64,000 nt of DNA from Motacilla alba alba (GCF_015832195.1 NC_052018.1:37515052-37579051), one strand, 5' to 3'. Shown: positions 1 through 12,473, counted from the stretch's first letter. Numbers and translations: made by a program. Notes: generated from the letters alone by a model not told the origin.

Positions 1-3000
1 AGGTGTAAAACAACATTAAAATTATTAGCTAAGACTGTGCTTTACACTTTTGTTAGACTCTCCTCTGGCCACGTCCCACTGGGAACCCCATTCTAGTGAA
101 TGTGCAATGTAAAAATATGAATGAGCTAAACACAATTTAATTTTAACTTTGGTCATTCCAGGGTCCATAAATACCTATAGATTCAAAAGATCATGAAAGG
201 ATTGTTTAAGATGTAAATTACTCATGTACTGGCTATTTTGACATAAATTTAAAAATAGCTCTAATATTGTCATGATGAGTGGTACAGAATAGCTTAAAGG
301 ATTTTCTGTCTTCCTTTGTACTTTGTTTTATTTTGTGTAAAATTCTGTAATACAAGTATTGTGCACCATCCAAGTGATAGTAAAGATGGCAGTAAAAGCT
401 ATTGCTGTATTAAAAACCTGGCAATTAGTTCAACAAACGATCTTTGTTTTGTTTTTTAACAAGCACATGATAAAAAAGGAAGCAATGAAAGAAGTTCATG
501 AGATGGAAGCTATAAGCTAGCGTGAATGATCAGTCAAGGCTGTCAACATTTATGTAGTGTATTTCTCTTTTGTTGCTATTTATGTTCCAATTCAGAAATA
601 AAGGGAGTTTATCTCTTCAGCCCCCTGCCAGACTGGAGCAGAACATACAGATTGTTTTGTTGCTCGGTGTTTGAGCCGCACAGAAAAACTAAAAAAACTA
701 AGAGTTGATTTTTAATAATTCATTTTAATTTAGAAGATACCTTTATCTCTCTAGCTGTAAAGTCCCCCCTTTTCCTTCCCATTCACTCAGGTCTGTGTCA
801 GTTATTTCACATGAAGGACAGGATGCATTTTAAATTCATTGTTGTCATGTACAGATACCTGAGGTACTACAGTAATCCCATGATCTTATAAGGTGAGCAG
901 ACTAGCCTGCCATATAGAAAAGTGGTTTTAGAGAGAAGTGACTGCCTTTTAGTTTCACAATTGCATCCTTTTCCGATTTACATTCAGCTCTTGTACACGC
1001 TTTCTGCAGAAGCACTACATAATTTAGTGTAGGGAAGAAAACACCAGGCTAGGTATAGGGTAAAAATCTAGTTGGCAGTTATTTTTTCTCTGCTTAGAAG
1101 AGGATAGGGAGGCAAAGGGAATGAGATAGGAACATGCTCAAGTCTTACCATTCACTTGATTTTTTCTCATCATAGATATGTTCTTTCCCTATGACCCCTG
1201 CAAAATGGTATTACCATTAGATGGTAAGTGAAAAGACCTCTTTAAAAACATAGCACTTTAACAAATTGTTTAGCAATGACTGCATGCAGCCATCAGGAAA
1301 AAAACTGACGAGGATGACAGAATTTCAATATTGAATGTGAAAGTATTAAAATAATCTGAGGATTGACTAGAAAAGAAAAGCCTGATTAAATATTCTTGAT
1401 AGCTTCTGAGGCAGAAAAGAAACCAGACGTCTCTCTGTCCATATTTATTACTGGAACCTCTGTTCATTCTTCTTGGCTACTGTAATAGAGGGGGGATATT
1501 ATCTCCTCTTGGGAACCAAGAGGCTCAGCTGGAAAGATATTGTCACTGTTCAGCCATTGAGTCTAAATTTCTGTTCTTAAGAGTGTTCTCAACCTTTGCC
1601 CAAAACCAAAAATAAACCTGCCAAGACTTTTCTCCCTCTTTGCAGGGATTGGAAGCACTGAAATGCTATAAAAGAGGTAGTTTTTTAATGTTTTAAGATT
1701 TAGGCCAAACAGTGTGTAGGAGATCAAAGGGTGTCTAAACCTTACTCCTTAAAGAAGGAGAAATGGATGCATTCAGATAAACATCCACATCATATTTTTA
1801 TTTTGATTAGAACGATCTCTTTCATGTTCACTCACTGCTACTTTCCATCAAACATAGTTTAACCACCCTCTCAAATGATGTATGTTTGCTGGTTTTTCCT
1901 TTCACTATTATGGTTTCGCCAAACCTTTGACAATAGCCAAAACTGGATGAATAGAGGATGGGTGAGGCAGTAAATCTTAAATTTCAGTTTTAAAAGGTTT
2001 TCCTTGAAGGTGATGGTAAAGAAAATGGGAAAAGCTGTAAATTATCTAGGTAACTCCTAGAGTATCTGCCAAAATACCTCATTTTCTACAGAATAATACT
2101 TAATAGAAATCTAAGCCACACAGGGTAGGAGTCCGTTCTCTTACCTTTAGGCATGTACACTGTAGATTACTAATTTGAGGCTATTCACTGCATCTAGTTC
2201 ACATTAGAGATCCACTTGTAATTTTTACCAGTCTAAAAGAAAAAGCCTTCATTAGCCTTATTAGTAAGGAATAGTGTAAGACTATTCCTAATCTAAGCTA
2301 GTGACAGGTTAACACAAGTCTGAACAAGTGTAAATGCGCTCTTTACATGATAAAAAGAGCTTGCCCTGACTAAGACATGCACGACCACTCCAACCTTTTG
2401 CATTTAATGACATTAATCTTTCTTGTGATACCTATTTGCATTGGATATGTTGAACCTTTCAAATCTCTCAGGACTCTGTCAGCAGCTCAAATCAGGTGCC
2501 ATTTTATTGTCACCAGAGTGGAAATGAAGCCCATATCTATGTGGGTTTTGTCATTGTGGCTGTACCAGTTAGGGGATATGTTTCATGATATTTTTATACT
2601 CACAAAACCAGCAACATAAGCAACTCTATTCATAGCTTCAATTTTTATGCATATAGTCAGCATAAACTGCATGGGCAAAATATGACTTTTACTGTTAACA
2701 GATGCATCTCTACTAGAGGAATTTCCAATTCATTGAGACGCTCCTTTTAATGGAGACAAGAGGTAAGAGAGGGACATGATAGTGCTTTCTCTAAAATGTT
2801 GTTTGTTATGGTTGTTTTGTCCTGGAGTTGAGCACCTTAAAATATTCTGTCTAATGTTGTTTGTTTCCTCTATGCTGGAGGAAAACAGAACAAAATAAGT
2901 GATATTGACAAGTTTGCCAAGCAGTGTGAATGAAATACATAAGCAAGAATAACCTTCTGGAAAGGTTTTGCAGAAAAGTATTCCATTTATTATCTGCTTT

Positions 3001-3844
3001 CTTAAAAGAAAGCATCTAAGATGGAAAAGCACTATGCTTCTGGGAACAAAAGGCAGAAAGCTTTCTGATTGTCTCTCACAATGCTGTGTTAGTCTCATGT
3101 TTTTGCATGTTTCTCTAATTGAATCAGGGTACAATTGAATTAGGGGGTGGGAGGATTTTAAAATTTAAAATGTAGAAATACACCAAATCCTAAATAAAGT
3201 GGATAGATTAATAAAGTGGATTCTGCTCTTTTCAGCTGCTATTTGGATTACCATAAGACAATGCAAAATTTGCTGGGACCATTCTTTAAAACAGAGGCCA
3301 GTCGCACAGGGCTTTTTTTATAAAGCTACCCTCTTACTCTACAAAACAAATGGCTGCACAAAATCTGCCTGTTGGACGTGATCTCCAGTGCTGGATTTGC
3401 TGTCTATTACAGTGTTTGCTGGCTAGACCCAACACTGTCTTCAATGGTAGAGACATTTGGCTGCCAGTACCCAGCATGGAACTTGTTTCTTTTTGCCACC
3501 TGATGTTTTTTAAATATATCATGAGAAGGATTTGACACAAAGGGATGCTTCTGGTCAAGAAGGTCTTGCAGTCAGCAATAATAACTCTTTCACAATTTTA
3601 CAGACAGTAGCATTTAAACAACTAAGGAAAGCTATGTGCCAAAATGGTCGATATACATGTGATCTTCCTCATAGCTCCAAATGTGCAGAAGTTCAGGCTT
3701 TTTTTTCTTCAAAACATTGGATGTGAGAGAAGCTAGGGGTTCATTGGATGCAAACCCCAGAGTGAACTATGAAGTCACACAATAGTATGTTACAGAAGAA
3801 AGTCAACTAACCAAACATGTTAAAGCAATTACAGGTGAACGCTG
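1..3844. other. Unique AT-rich sequence, no gene seen
   Basis: Both strands hold only short open frames. The longest, a 134-codon frame on the minus strand at 2730-3134, has no recognisable domain and no supporting splice or promoter context. No repeat family was recognised. Confidence 0.6.
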
Positions 3845-3882
3845 TTTGATCTGCACTTTGCACTTTGATCTGCACTTTGCCA
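3845..3882. repeat. Tandem duplication, period 19 bp, about two copies
   Basis: The unit TTTGATCTGCACTTTGCAC at 3845-3863 is followed at once by a second copy from 3864 that matches for 17 bases before diverging. It looks like a single local duplication. There is no sign of function. Confidence 0.85.
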
Positions 3883-5430
3883 ACATGCCAAAGTGATGTT
3901 GTTTGCCAGATGCAAATATTTGCCAAAGCCAAACCTTTTGTATGTCATGGAAATGCCATGGAAAATTTTAGCAGTTAAAATGTTTAGAATTTTCAGTTTC
4001 ATGTCTCTAAACCAAACAGAATCAATTCAATTTCCTACATATGAAACAGTAAGTATATTTTTCCTATTGAAAAGATAGTGTCTTGTGTCTTCTCCTACAA
4101 TACCTCTGTGTTTTCTCTGGAAGCCTGACTGATTCTTTTGAACTCTGCATGATGTTACAATGGGATTCCCTTGCTTTGGTAATATCTTCTGATGAAAACA
4201 GATTTCAGTATTTCTGAAATATTTTGTGTATACACTCATATGTTAAGGACAATATATTAGGGTGCTGGCCATATGGGGTTTTTAGGTGAAAATACCTTAT
4301 GACAATGGACTAAATACAGCTTGTGAAAATCAGATATAGTTTTGGATATCTCTGTGGACAGCTGACATTTCAGCACTGGGAAAAAAAAAGCTGAGGCAGA
4401 AGAACAAGTCTTAGATACTGGCATATACACTGCAGAGGCTCATTGAGACACAGAGGAAATGGAAGAGGTGTTGAACAAACAGGTTTTATACTAGAAAATG
4501 AGTAAGAAGAGGCAAAAGAGAATTCTTTAAAGTGACCATCCAAATTCAAAATGGAAGATCTGAGATGGAAGGGAGCTGTGGTTCAAACAACAAACCATGA
4601 TTTAGAGAAGAAATATCACTGACAACCTCGAAGAATGTAGAGAAGTGCTGGGAAAAGAAAAAGGTGAGAAATCAAGGATAGTACAGATATGCACATTTCT
4701 TATTCTACCAAATAGAGATCGAAAGAGCTGCAGACTTTCTGGTGTGCATCACACCTGTCAAATGTGCATGAAAATGGTAAAAACCAGACAGGACAATTAA
4801 TTCTCTCACTGGGCTTTGAGAGGATATGGAAGATCTTCTTGGGGATATGGGAATAGAAATGAATAACATTGGATTTAGCACTTACACACCCCAAAGCACA
4901 AGCTACTGCTCAAAATCCTCCCTTCCCCAAGAAATTAAGGGCAGGTGTGAATCTGCATTTGGCTCCTCTCACAAGAGTATCTATCAGGGAGAGGTCAATG
5001 ACGTGTAACCACCTGCTGGCCCCTTATTCCTCCATCCAACGAGGCTGAGCTTTTCCTATAAACTCACAGCTCGGAGGGGTACAGTTGATTGGCTTTCCTT
5101 CTGTTCCGTTCCTCTTCTTTGATTTACAGCAGTCTCCCACACCTTTTTCATAGGTCCTTTTCGAACTTCACTGATAAGGGATTTCTCTGTGTCCAATTAG
5201 CAAGGCTAGTGTATCAGGCTGGAACTAGATAATTAAAAGAATGAAAAGACACAGAGTGACCTTGGCTCACAGACCTCCATGGGCAATTTATAAAACTTTA
5301 AAGATTTCAAGAAAATGTATTAATGTTATTATTCTATATCTTGTTCATCAGAAACAGGTCAGTTGTTCTTATATAACTTCAAGGTCTGTCTAAAATAAAG
5401 AAAAAGGTGAATTTCTTTAATTTATTTATC
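3883..5430. other. Unique AT-rich sequence, no gene seen
   Basis: Only short open frames with no recognisable product are present. Stretches around 4.4-4.7 kb are purine-rich on the plus strand. No mobile element was recognised. Confidence 0.55.
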
Positions 5431-5462
5431 TTCTTCTTCTTCTTCCTTTTTTTTTTTTTTTT
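5431..5462. repeat. (TTC)5 plus T16 simple repeat
   Basis: Five TTC units (5431-5445), one C, then 16 T (5447-5462). A second run of T follows about ten bases later. Read on the minus strand this is a poly-A with a GAA tail, which could be the worn end of a retroposed sequence, but no element body is recognisable on either side. Confidence 0.85.
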
Positions 5463-7499
5463 CAAACTGCTTTTTTTTTGTAATTATACATATCTAGGAC
5501 AAAACTGCACTTTTCAAGTCTCCAAATGAGGGATTTACTTTACTGTATTTTATTTAAAAGCATATAATTTGTTTTGAAGGGAGAATATGAGTGGCACAAT
5601 TCTCATGGTAAATCCAGAGCAGCAGAAACCACACAAAGCAGGAAACCCCATGCTTCATTTTATCTTGCCTGCCTCTCACATACTTTATTTAGAAGGAGCA
5701 AGGGAGAGATATAGTAGCTGGGTAAAATCCTTATTTGGCTCTTCCATTTGTGCTATTTAAATAACGATAGATTTGTGCTGTTAGAAAAGAACAAAGGTGG
5801 CAAAAAACTACTGGAGGAGGTGTAACTCATAGGTTGGAAATTCATCTTACATAGCTGGACTCACCTAAATGAGAGGGAGACATAGTTCAGTTATTTACAC
5901 TTCAATGATGGCTGAAAGAGGGAGATGGCTGAGCTATCCAGAGCTGTTTTATCCGTGGGCTCAGAGCAAAAAGACATGTTAGACAAAGACACTCTAGAGG
6001 TACCCTTCTCTCTGCCTGGCTGTCTGTCCCTCTTTTGGATATAACTGTAGCCCAGAGGGCTAGCTTAGACTAGATGTTTAATTTTTATTTACCTTTCTAA
6101 AGTTAGGGAAAATAAAATCCATTAGAAAACTAGGCTGGTATGACTAGGTTGTGTTTACATACAAGTTTAAATAGATATTTTGATTAATAGAGTGTTGGCA
6201 AATTGTCTTATAGCCAAGAATTTGAGTTTTTCTGACTAATCTAAAATAAAAAAAGAATAATCTCTTGTTATCAGATGTGTAGATCAACAGATGTCGAAGA
6301 AGGAAGGAAAATACTTCTTACTGAATGTGCATTCTTGGCTTTTATATGCCTTGAGTTTCCACTGGTATTGGATTATTTAGTCTCTGCTTTTGTGTCAATT
6401 TAATTCCAAGTATTATATTGTGCTATATTTGCTGGGGCAATTTATTTTTCTTTCCTTTGTGTATGTGTCTCTCTTATGTGGATGCAAATTTAATGTGTGT
6501 TTGTGCGTTCACAGGATGAAATCTGCTCAGAAAATTAAATCTAGCTATATGGACTGAGCAGAGAGAAGTCTCTTCCCAAAAAACACAACAACAAAAAAAT
6601 CCAGTCTATGGGTCTTTACTCATTTACCCGGTTCATTTTATGAAGGTGTTCCCATCTCGGATGCGGAGAAATGAAATAGATCCACTTCCAGATAAAGAAC
6701 TCAGCTCACAAAATTAAATACTTTTATTGTCCTAATTCCTTAAGACCCTGAAAATAGGTAGGGTGCTATAATGTGATTCCAAAAATCAACATGAAAATAT
6801 TCCTGGCTCTATTTCAATGTCCCCTTGTGCATATATCTAGAGGTTGAAGCCAAAAGATTTTTCAAATAGCTTTTCTCAAAATATTTCAGACAGACAACCC
6901 TGTCATCATTAAAATGGCAAGTTTCACTGCCCAGAAATAAGGAGCATTTTCAGTTATGTGGCTCACCTCTGGGGTTTTGTTTTCTCTCTGATGTGCTTTT
7001 TTACATTTGTTTATGTCCAAGACATATTGCAAAACTTGGACAGCAGGATTTTGTTATGGTATGCAGGCATAGCATGCATCCTAGATTTTTAGCACCAAGT
7101 ATTACTCTACTACTAGACAAAAGTAACAGCTGATTTCTTACAAACAATGAAGGAGCTGATTTCTTCCAAATGATGAAGTATCAACATTTTATTGGTAGGC
7201 ATGGTTTAAAGCCGCGCTTAAAAAATAATGACAGACATAAAGAGTGTGCCCTTAAAACCATTGCTGCTCCTACATCTTCCCTACAGCTTTCAAATTTTCT
7301 TCTCTCTAGGTTAGCACTTTTTCTTTTACTGTTATCCTCTCTGTGCAGTTTTTGCTGGTTTTGAAATAAACCTTGCAATTTACAATCTGTCTATTATTGG
7401 CATTAAATTATTAAACCCTTTCACAATTAAGTCATTTCAGTGTCTTGAGAATTTATAAGCTAGGAATTAACTCTTTGTTCACACATTTACTATCTATGT
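5463..7499. other. Unique AT-rich sequence, no gene seen
   Basis: No open frame of note and no recognised repeat family. Short A- and T-runs are scattered throughout. Confidence 0.55.
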
Positions 7500-7796
7500 T
7501 ATAGTCCCCAGAGATTTTCTTCATAGATCTTGTTATTCCATAATGCTAATTGGTGCCAGTGGAGGAAACCTAAATGCCAAGCTATTTTCGGCTCATCTAC
7601 AGCTATTTCACTAATGAACTTGTACCATGAGCAGAATGAAGCTAGAGCTCCAACAGAAATGAATGCATTTGGATTTCTCACAAATGCTTCTGTTGAATTG
7701 GCAAAAGGGTGCACTTGTAAAATGCACGAACAAATTTCAGCTGGCCAATCAACATCTGTTATAGAGATAAATGTGAGCCAAAATTTCTTGTTCTAA
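7500..7796. other. Segment open on both strands; possible conserved non-coding element
   Basis: A plus-strand frame of 88 codons (7530-7796) and a minus-strand frame of 71 codons (7499-7714) overlap almost completely, which suggests locally unusual composition rather than two genes. The sequence is more balanced in base use than its surroundings and contains ATGCTAATTGG (7541-7551) and GAATGCATTTGG, of the kind bound by homeodomain and POU factors. Neither frame resembles a known protein to me. Conservation cannot be judged from one sequence. Confidence 0.2.
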
Positions 7797-8305
7797 CACT
7801 CAGCATTTGGCCTAGAAAGAATGATTATTTAAACTTTCCATGGCTAGATCCCAGATACAGCCTCAGAGCCAGCTAAAGCAGCTACCAGAAAGATAGGCCA
7901 TATTCCATATACAACTGGAAGGATACTTGTTAGACTTTGTTTATTTTTAGTTCAGTTTTTCAGTTCTTTGGCTTTTTTAATTCTAAATTTTCATTTGCAT
8001 TATAGTAGTACTTTAAAGAGTTAATAAATTCAATTGTTTCTATTACAAATTCCATTTAACTGAATACGCAAGTAGCCAGATTCTTTGCTGACTTTTGGGT
8101 ATAAGTCTTTGTAGAAGCTATGCATATGAAAAGTGTAATAATAAAAAAATCTGACATAAAGTAGGATTTGAATGAATAAAAAACTTTCTGGGTAGATGTT
8201 GATTTCAACAATCATATTAAAATATTCACATTTCAGAAGAAAAGCTCAAAGCTGATAAAATGTATTTTTCAATATTTTTCCTTTTGTGACATTTTTAAAA
8301 CTTTC
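7797..8305. other. Unique AT-rich sequence, no gene seen
   Basis: No element or gene recognised. It lies just downstream of the minus-strand open stretch that ends at 8306 and shows no clear AATAAA close behind that stop on the minus strand. Confidence 0.5.
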
Positions 8306-8675
8306 TTATTTCATGACAAAGGCATTTTCTGGGGATACAGATTCACTGTTCTGAGCTAGTCCCCTATAAATTTTTTCATTTCCTGATCCTCTCATGTTGG
8401 AACAATAGGTTGGATGCTGAGCTGCTTTTTCCTGAATAAACCAAGAAAGAGAAACCTTTCCTTTGGGAGAAACTGCACTGCCTGCAGTACTGTGTCCTGC
8501 AAACTGCATTAAATTATCTTTGAAGGTTATCAGTATCTGCTGAATATCAAGAGGTGTCACTGTTGAGCAGGAAAAATCTTCCCCTTTACTGAGTGAATTG
8601 CCCTTGTGAGGTTTAATTTCAGCTTTTTTCCTTGCAGGTGTGGAAAATGGTCTCCAACCCAATGGCTTATTAAGG
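8306..8675 (-). other. Exon-like open stretch on the minus strand, unidentified
   Basis: A frame of about 120 codons runs from just inside a possible splice acceptor (the CAG at 8678-8676 on the minus strand) to a TAA at 8308-8306. There is no ATG near the front: the first M-like codon, at 8662, is TTG, so it could be translated only as an internal or last exon. The predicted peptide has a balanced make-up with several basic residues near the front and many Ser and Gln, unlike the Phe/Leu/Ser-rich chance frames elsewhere in the window. Against it, the pyrimidine tract before the acceptor is weak, no partner exon was found, and no polyadenylation signal lies close behind the stop. I do not recognise the product. 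Chance remains the likeliest explanation. Confidence 0.15.
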
Positions 8676-10839
8676 CTGAAACGTCACTTATTGCAGAAAG
8701 CACCCATAGAGTGCAATAAAAAATTATCCTTGTTGCAGAGGTCAAGGGGTAAAAAATATCAGAGGTCTTTCTCAATTCTAACTTCAACATGGAGATATTC
8801 TAATTTAGTCAAGCAGACACATATCTTACCTTCTAAGAATTCTGAAATTGTCTGTTTTAGGAAAAGAACGGTTTGAAGCACTACAAGGGAAATGGACATT
8901 ATAATCCAATCTCAGGCATGCTAGAAGCTCTGGCCAAGACTGGGGTTAGATCCTGACCATCATGTAATATTGGTGTAATTTTGCCTTTATAGACAGGTTT
9001 CCTTTGAATCTTAGCTAATGCTACCCAGGCATCATATATTTTTAAATGCCCTTTCTCATTTTTAAGGAAAAGGAAGCTTCTCCCTTATTCATAATTTTGC
9101 CAACCCTTAGGTCCTACAAGCTCTGTTTGTCACTCATGTTACCCCCTTAAATTTTCTACAGAGAAGCAGATGGTGGAAGAAATAGGAATTTGATTCATAA
9201 AGTGCATCCTTTCCTCATTCCCTGACTTGATAAAAGAGAAATCTGTGCCCTCATATAGGAAAAAATTCACTATAACAGGAACCCTGGGATCTCAGGGCCA
9301 AAACCATTTTCAAATGCAGATGGAAAGTGCCACAGTGTCAAAGTCCTCAGCCAGCCTGAGCGGATGTTCCTTTGACTACTGACATCTCACTGCAAATTCC
9401 AGTGTAGTTGCTGAACACTTGCTTGTACTTCTCTTTGTTTACCTTGGACTTAATGTTTTTAAAGCTTTCATGTTACAGATAGAATCTCTTTCATCTGCCA
9501 TGGTGTAAATATAAAGTTTCTTATTCTTAAATTCAAATCCATGCTCCTTTTTGAAGGGTTTCATTGAAGACTCTCTTTGCTTGAGGTTATTCTATACCAA
9601 GTAGCACATGCAGAAGCTTAAACAGGATAGCATCATTATTATTAATTTATTAAAATCAGCTTTGGAGTTTTCCATTCTTCCTCCCTTTAGATTGACATGA
9701 AAACAAAATGAAGTATATTTATGTGAAAGCATATTGATGTAAGAAAATTTTATCTTGATGGAGTATCTTCAAAGGGAAGGAATTCTTCCTCATGGGAAAA
9801 AAAAAGTAAAAACTTTTTGTCTTTTAATATAGTTATGAGAAAGGACAGAGGTCAAAAGGTTTTCCTTGTTTGTACACACTTATGGAGCCACAAGTCTCTC
9901 ACTAAATTTGAAGCTTACAGAAGAAAGTCTGTGATGAAAGCACAGTTCTCTTTCAAATGTTTGTCTTCTTTTTGACAGGGTACTTTGTTTTCCGCTGAGG
10001 AGTTAAATAAGGCTAGAAATACTCAAAACATTTTCAGCCATAGATAAAGGCAAACATATCTCCCAGTGAAGAAAAGCTTAGTTCTATTGATCTAGTAAGG
10101 TCTGGTCAAAGCATAAGATGAATACACTTAGATCTAAAAGGCAACTGTGTGAGAGTGTTTTGGCCAGGGTCAGGGGTTTCCATGGCACACTGACCCTGGA
10201 ACCAGTAAAAAAAACTGGCAAAGGGAGCAGGGAGGAAAACAGCCAGTGTTTCATGGTGGAGTTGTCCCACTTTATGAAGGAGCATCGGGTCAGACTATTT
10301 ATATAAAATGTTTCAGTTCTGGTTTAGTTCTACTGAGTTTTAGCTTCTGGACTTCTGTACTTGTAAAAGGTAAATGACAGGGGATTTTCAGGATGTTTTT
10401 CTCTCCTCTGTTCCATTTATTAAATATATCTTTTTGTCACTGATGCCTTATGAACTCAACCCCATGAGTACGAAGGGGCTCCTCAGACGCTTCCACTGCC
10501 AGTTTTGTGTTGGAACTTTACTGTGAGTTACTTGGATGGCCCTTGAACCAGCTCCACTGTCTGTGTGAATTTGCTTCCTTGGTCCTCTTTTGAGAGATAA
10601 GGTATTCAGCTACAACTTTACCAGGAGTTTCTCTTTTGAGTGTGTATGTTGATGTGGCTGACTTGCTTCTCAACTCAGGCAGTCCCGGGTCTCAGTCCTG
10701 CAAGCCCAGACAGGCTGATGGCTTTAACCAACTCCTTTGAGATGTCTATTTGGGGCTAGGCCCATGTATGTTTTCCTTGTAGCAAAGGAATGGAGCTTGT
10801 TCCAAGTTTGTCAGGTTTCCTTGAGAGATTGAGAACTTC
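8676..10839. other. Unique sequence, no gene seen
   Basis: Mostly AT-rich. From about 10440 to 10839 the sequence is more GC-rich and holds a few CpG sites, next to a candidate LTR. This could be unrelated unique DNA or worn internal sequence of the same insertion; no retroviral reading frame is visible. Confidence 0.45.
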
Positions 10840-11169
10840 TGACACTGCAAAACTCATGAACTTCAGTAGAGAGAGATAAAAATTTGAATACAAGTTTATT
10901 AAAACCACCAATTAGAACCCAGGACCATTTCCTATCCCACTACATGTATTTCTGTTTATACCTGAGTTTCCATGGGATCCAGGACCCTGGGAAGCTTAGA
11001 GAGCCACATCACTGAAGAGACATTACCCCATTATATTTATAGACTAGGGTTTATTATACACTGATCCTGCTTCTCCCATCGGAATCCGCATTAATAATAA
11101 ACCAAGCATCATTAACGTATGTGCAAGGGTTTTTGGAGCTATTTAAGTTTCATTTTGCGTTAAGTGACA
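10840..11169 (-). mobile_element. Candidate solo LTR of an endogenous retrovirus (ERVL-like), reversed
   Basis: Read on the minus strand the segment starts TGTCACTT and ends AGTGTCA, giving short inverted ends with the TG...CA rule. It has a TATA-like stretch (TATAAATATAA, 11041-11031) about 130 bases in, and an AATAAA signal (10900-10895) about 135 bases further on, followed by about 55 bases before the end. That order (U3, TATA, polyadenylation signal, short U5) is what an LTR shows. Flanking pentamers are similar but not identical (ACTTC and ACTCT), so a target-site duplication is only suggested. CpG sites cluster near 11091-11120, unusual for this AT-rich region and in keeping with an insertion that is not very old. 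No gag, pol or env lies beside it. The family assignment is from memory. Confidence 0.4.
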
Positions 11170-12330
11170 ACTCTTCTGAAATCACTGTTGTTAAGGGGAG
11201 TGTTGTACTAAGCAAGAGTTGATCAAAGCAGAGACCCTGAAAATCAGATATCATGTAATCAAGATGTTCATAAGTACTTATTGAATATAGAACTCATGAA
11301 CACAGATCATGCTGAAATTGTGTCAGTTAAAACCAGACTGAAGTAGTGGATATGGATGTGAGTATTTAATTTGAGAAACTCATTGTAGAAAAATTTTTTG
11401 GGGGGTTTAATATTATGAAAAAAAGGCCTTAGGAGATTCTGCATGTGGAAACAGGTTAACCAGGAAGTAGAATTAAAACAATTGGACGTATGGTTTAAAG
11501 TCTGTATTTCACAGTGTTCTGGTCTCCAGATCCTCAAGGTGATGTTGGAAACTGAAGAGTGTGGAGGAAAAAGGAACCGAAAAGAGTGGTTTGCAAGGAA
11601 GACTGCAAAGTTTGCAAAGTTTGCCTGAAGTCTTCAATCAGTTTGACTTATAAAATAGATGTCTATAAAGCAATTTACACTGTTTATTGATAGCTTAGAA
11701 ATATTTGGGGAAAAAAAACAAACAAAGACACCAAAACCTGACATCAAAATCATGTACTATAGGAGAAGTCACAATCGATTTGTGAAAGCTGAAGCCAAAT
11801 ATGCAAAGGAAAAGAAAATATTGAAGAATATTCACAGGACTAATATTGAGCAATACAACATACTGTTGAAGGAAATATGGCCTCATCTCAAGGACGAATG
11901 TCTTTCCAGAAAGTGTATTTCAGTCAAGCAGAAATTAGTAAGGGCAAAAACAAAGGTATCTGTTTTAAATTCAGTGACCTATGGTCTACAAGAAATCCAG
12001 TTGTATTTATCTCTTACATATATGCAAAATTACAATAAATAGTGAAGCAAGAATTTTAGAGGTAATCCATTGATTTCAATAAGCCTTCATGAATTAAGGA
12101 TATAAAATAAGTTTTATACTCTAATAACAGGACCCTGATTTATGGTCATCTCTGGTGCTATGAAAAAATGGTATGGCTATGAAAAAAAGTCCTTAGAAAG
12201 AGACAATCCTGTTATTTAAAAGTTAATTAAAATTTTATGTGAGTTAGGGCCTGGATTTCCAAAGGTGTTAAGGTATGCTTCTTCTGCTACTCTTAAAAGA
12301 GTGCCAACCTTCTCAAAGGTTTATGGAAGA
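11170..12330. other. Unique sequence with a lysine-rich chance frame
   Basis: An open frame of 127 codons lies on the plus strand at 11659-12042. It is Lys- and Ile-rich as expected from A-rich DNA and matches nothing I know. Around 12061-12080 and 12245-12300 short stretches recall an old amniote interspersed repeat, too diverged to name. Confidence 0.4.
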
Positions 12331-12473
12331 GTTGCCTTAGCTCAGCTGGTCAGAGGACAGCTCTAATAACACCAGTTTTGGATTTTGTCCCTGTAGGGGC
12401 CACTCATTTAAGAACTGGACATGATGATTCTTGTGGGTCCCTTCCAAATCAGAATATTCCATGGTTCTGTGAA
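12331..12473 (+). mobile_element. TguSINE1-like tRNA-derived SINE
   Basis: The first half resembles a tRNA gene. TAGCTCAGCTGG (12338-12349) is a good A box, and GGATTTTGTCC (12380-12390) sits where the B box GGTTCRANNCC belongs, with changed bases. The second half is a CR1-type tail: it reads through GGGTCCCTTCC and AGAATATTCC and ends in GGTTCTGTGA. A tRNA head joined to a CR1 3' tail is the structure of TguSINE1, known from passerine birds, which uses the CR1 machinery in trans. About 143 bp is close to full length. The worn B box suggests the copy can no longer be transcribed by RNA polymerase III. Family named from memory; no clear target-site duplication was found. Confidence 0.8.
12338..12390 (+). 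promoter_or_regulatory. Internal RNA polymerase III promoter remnant (A and B boxes)
   Basis: The A box at 12338-12349 keeps the tRNA consensus. The B box at 12380-12390 has lost the invariant GGTTCRA core (TTCGA has become TTTTG). The 30-base spacing is within the normal range for tRNA-type promoters. Probably inactive. Confidence 0.6.

Noticed and set aside
2730..3134. 134-codon minus-strand frame as a gene
   Set aside because: No domain, no splice or promoter context, and a length expected by chance in 64 kb of six-frame sequence.
11659..12042. 127-codon Lys-rich frame as a gene
   Set aside because: Residue content mirrors A-rich DNA; no motif recognised.
12240..12300. Old amniote interspersed repeat (also hinted near 39905-39950 and 41080-41120)
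   Set aside because: Only short stretches recall a known repeat; too diverged and too short to call without an alignment.
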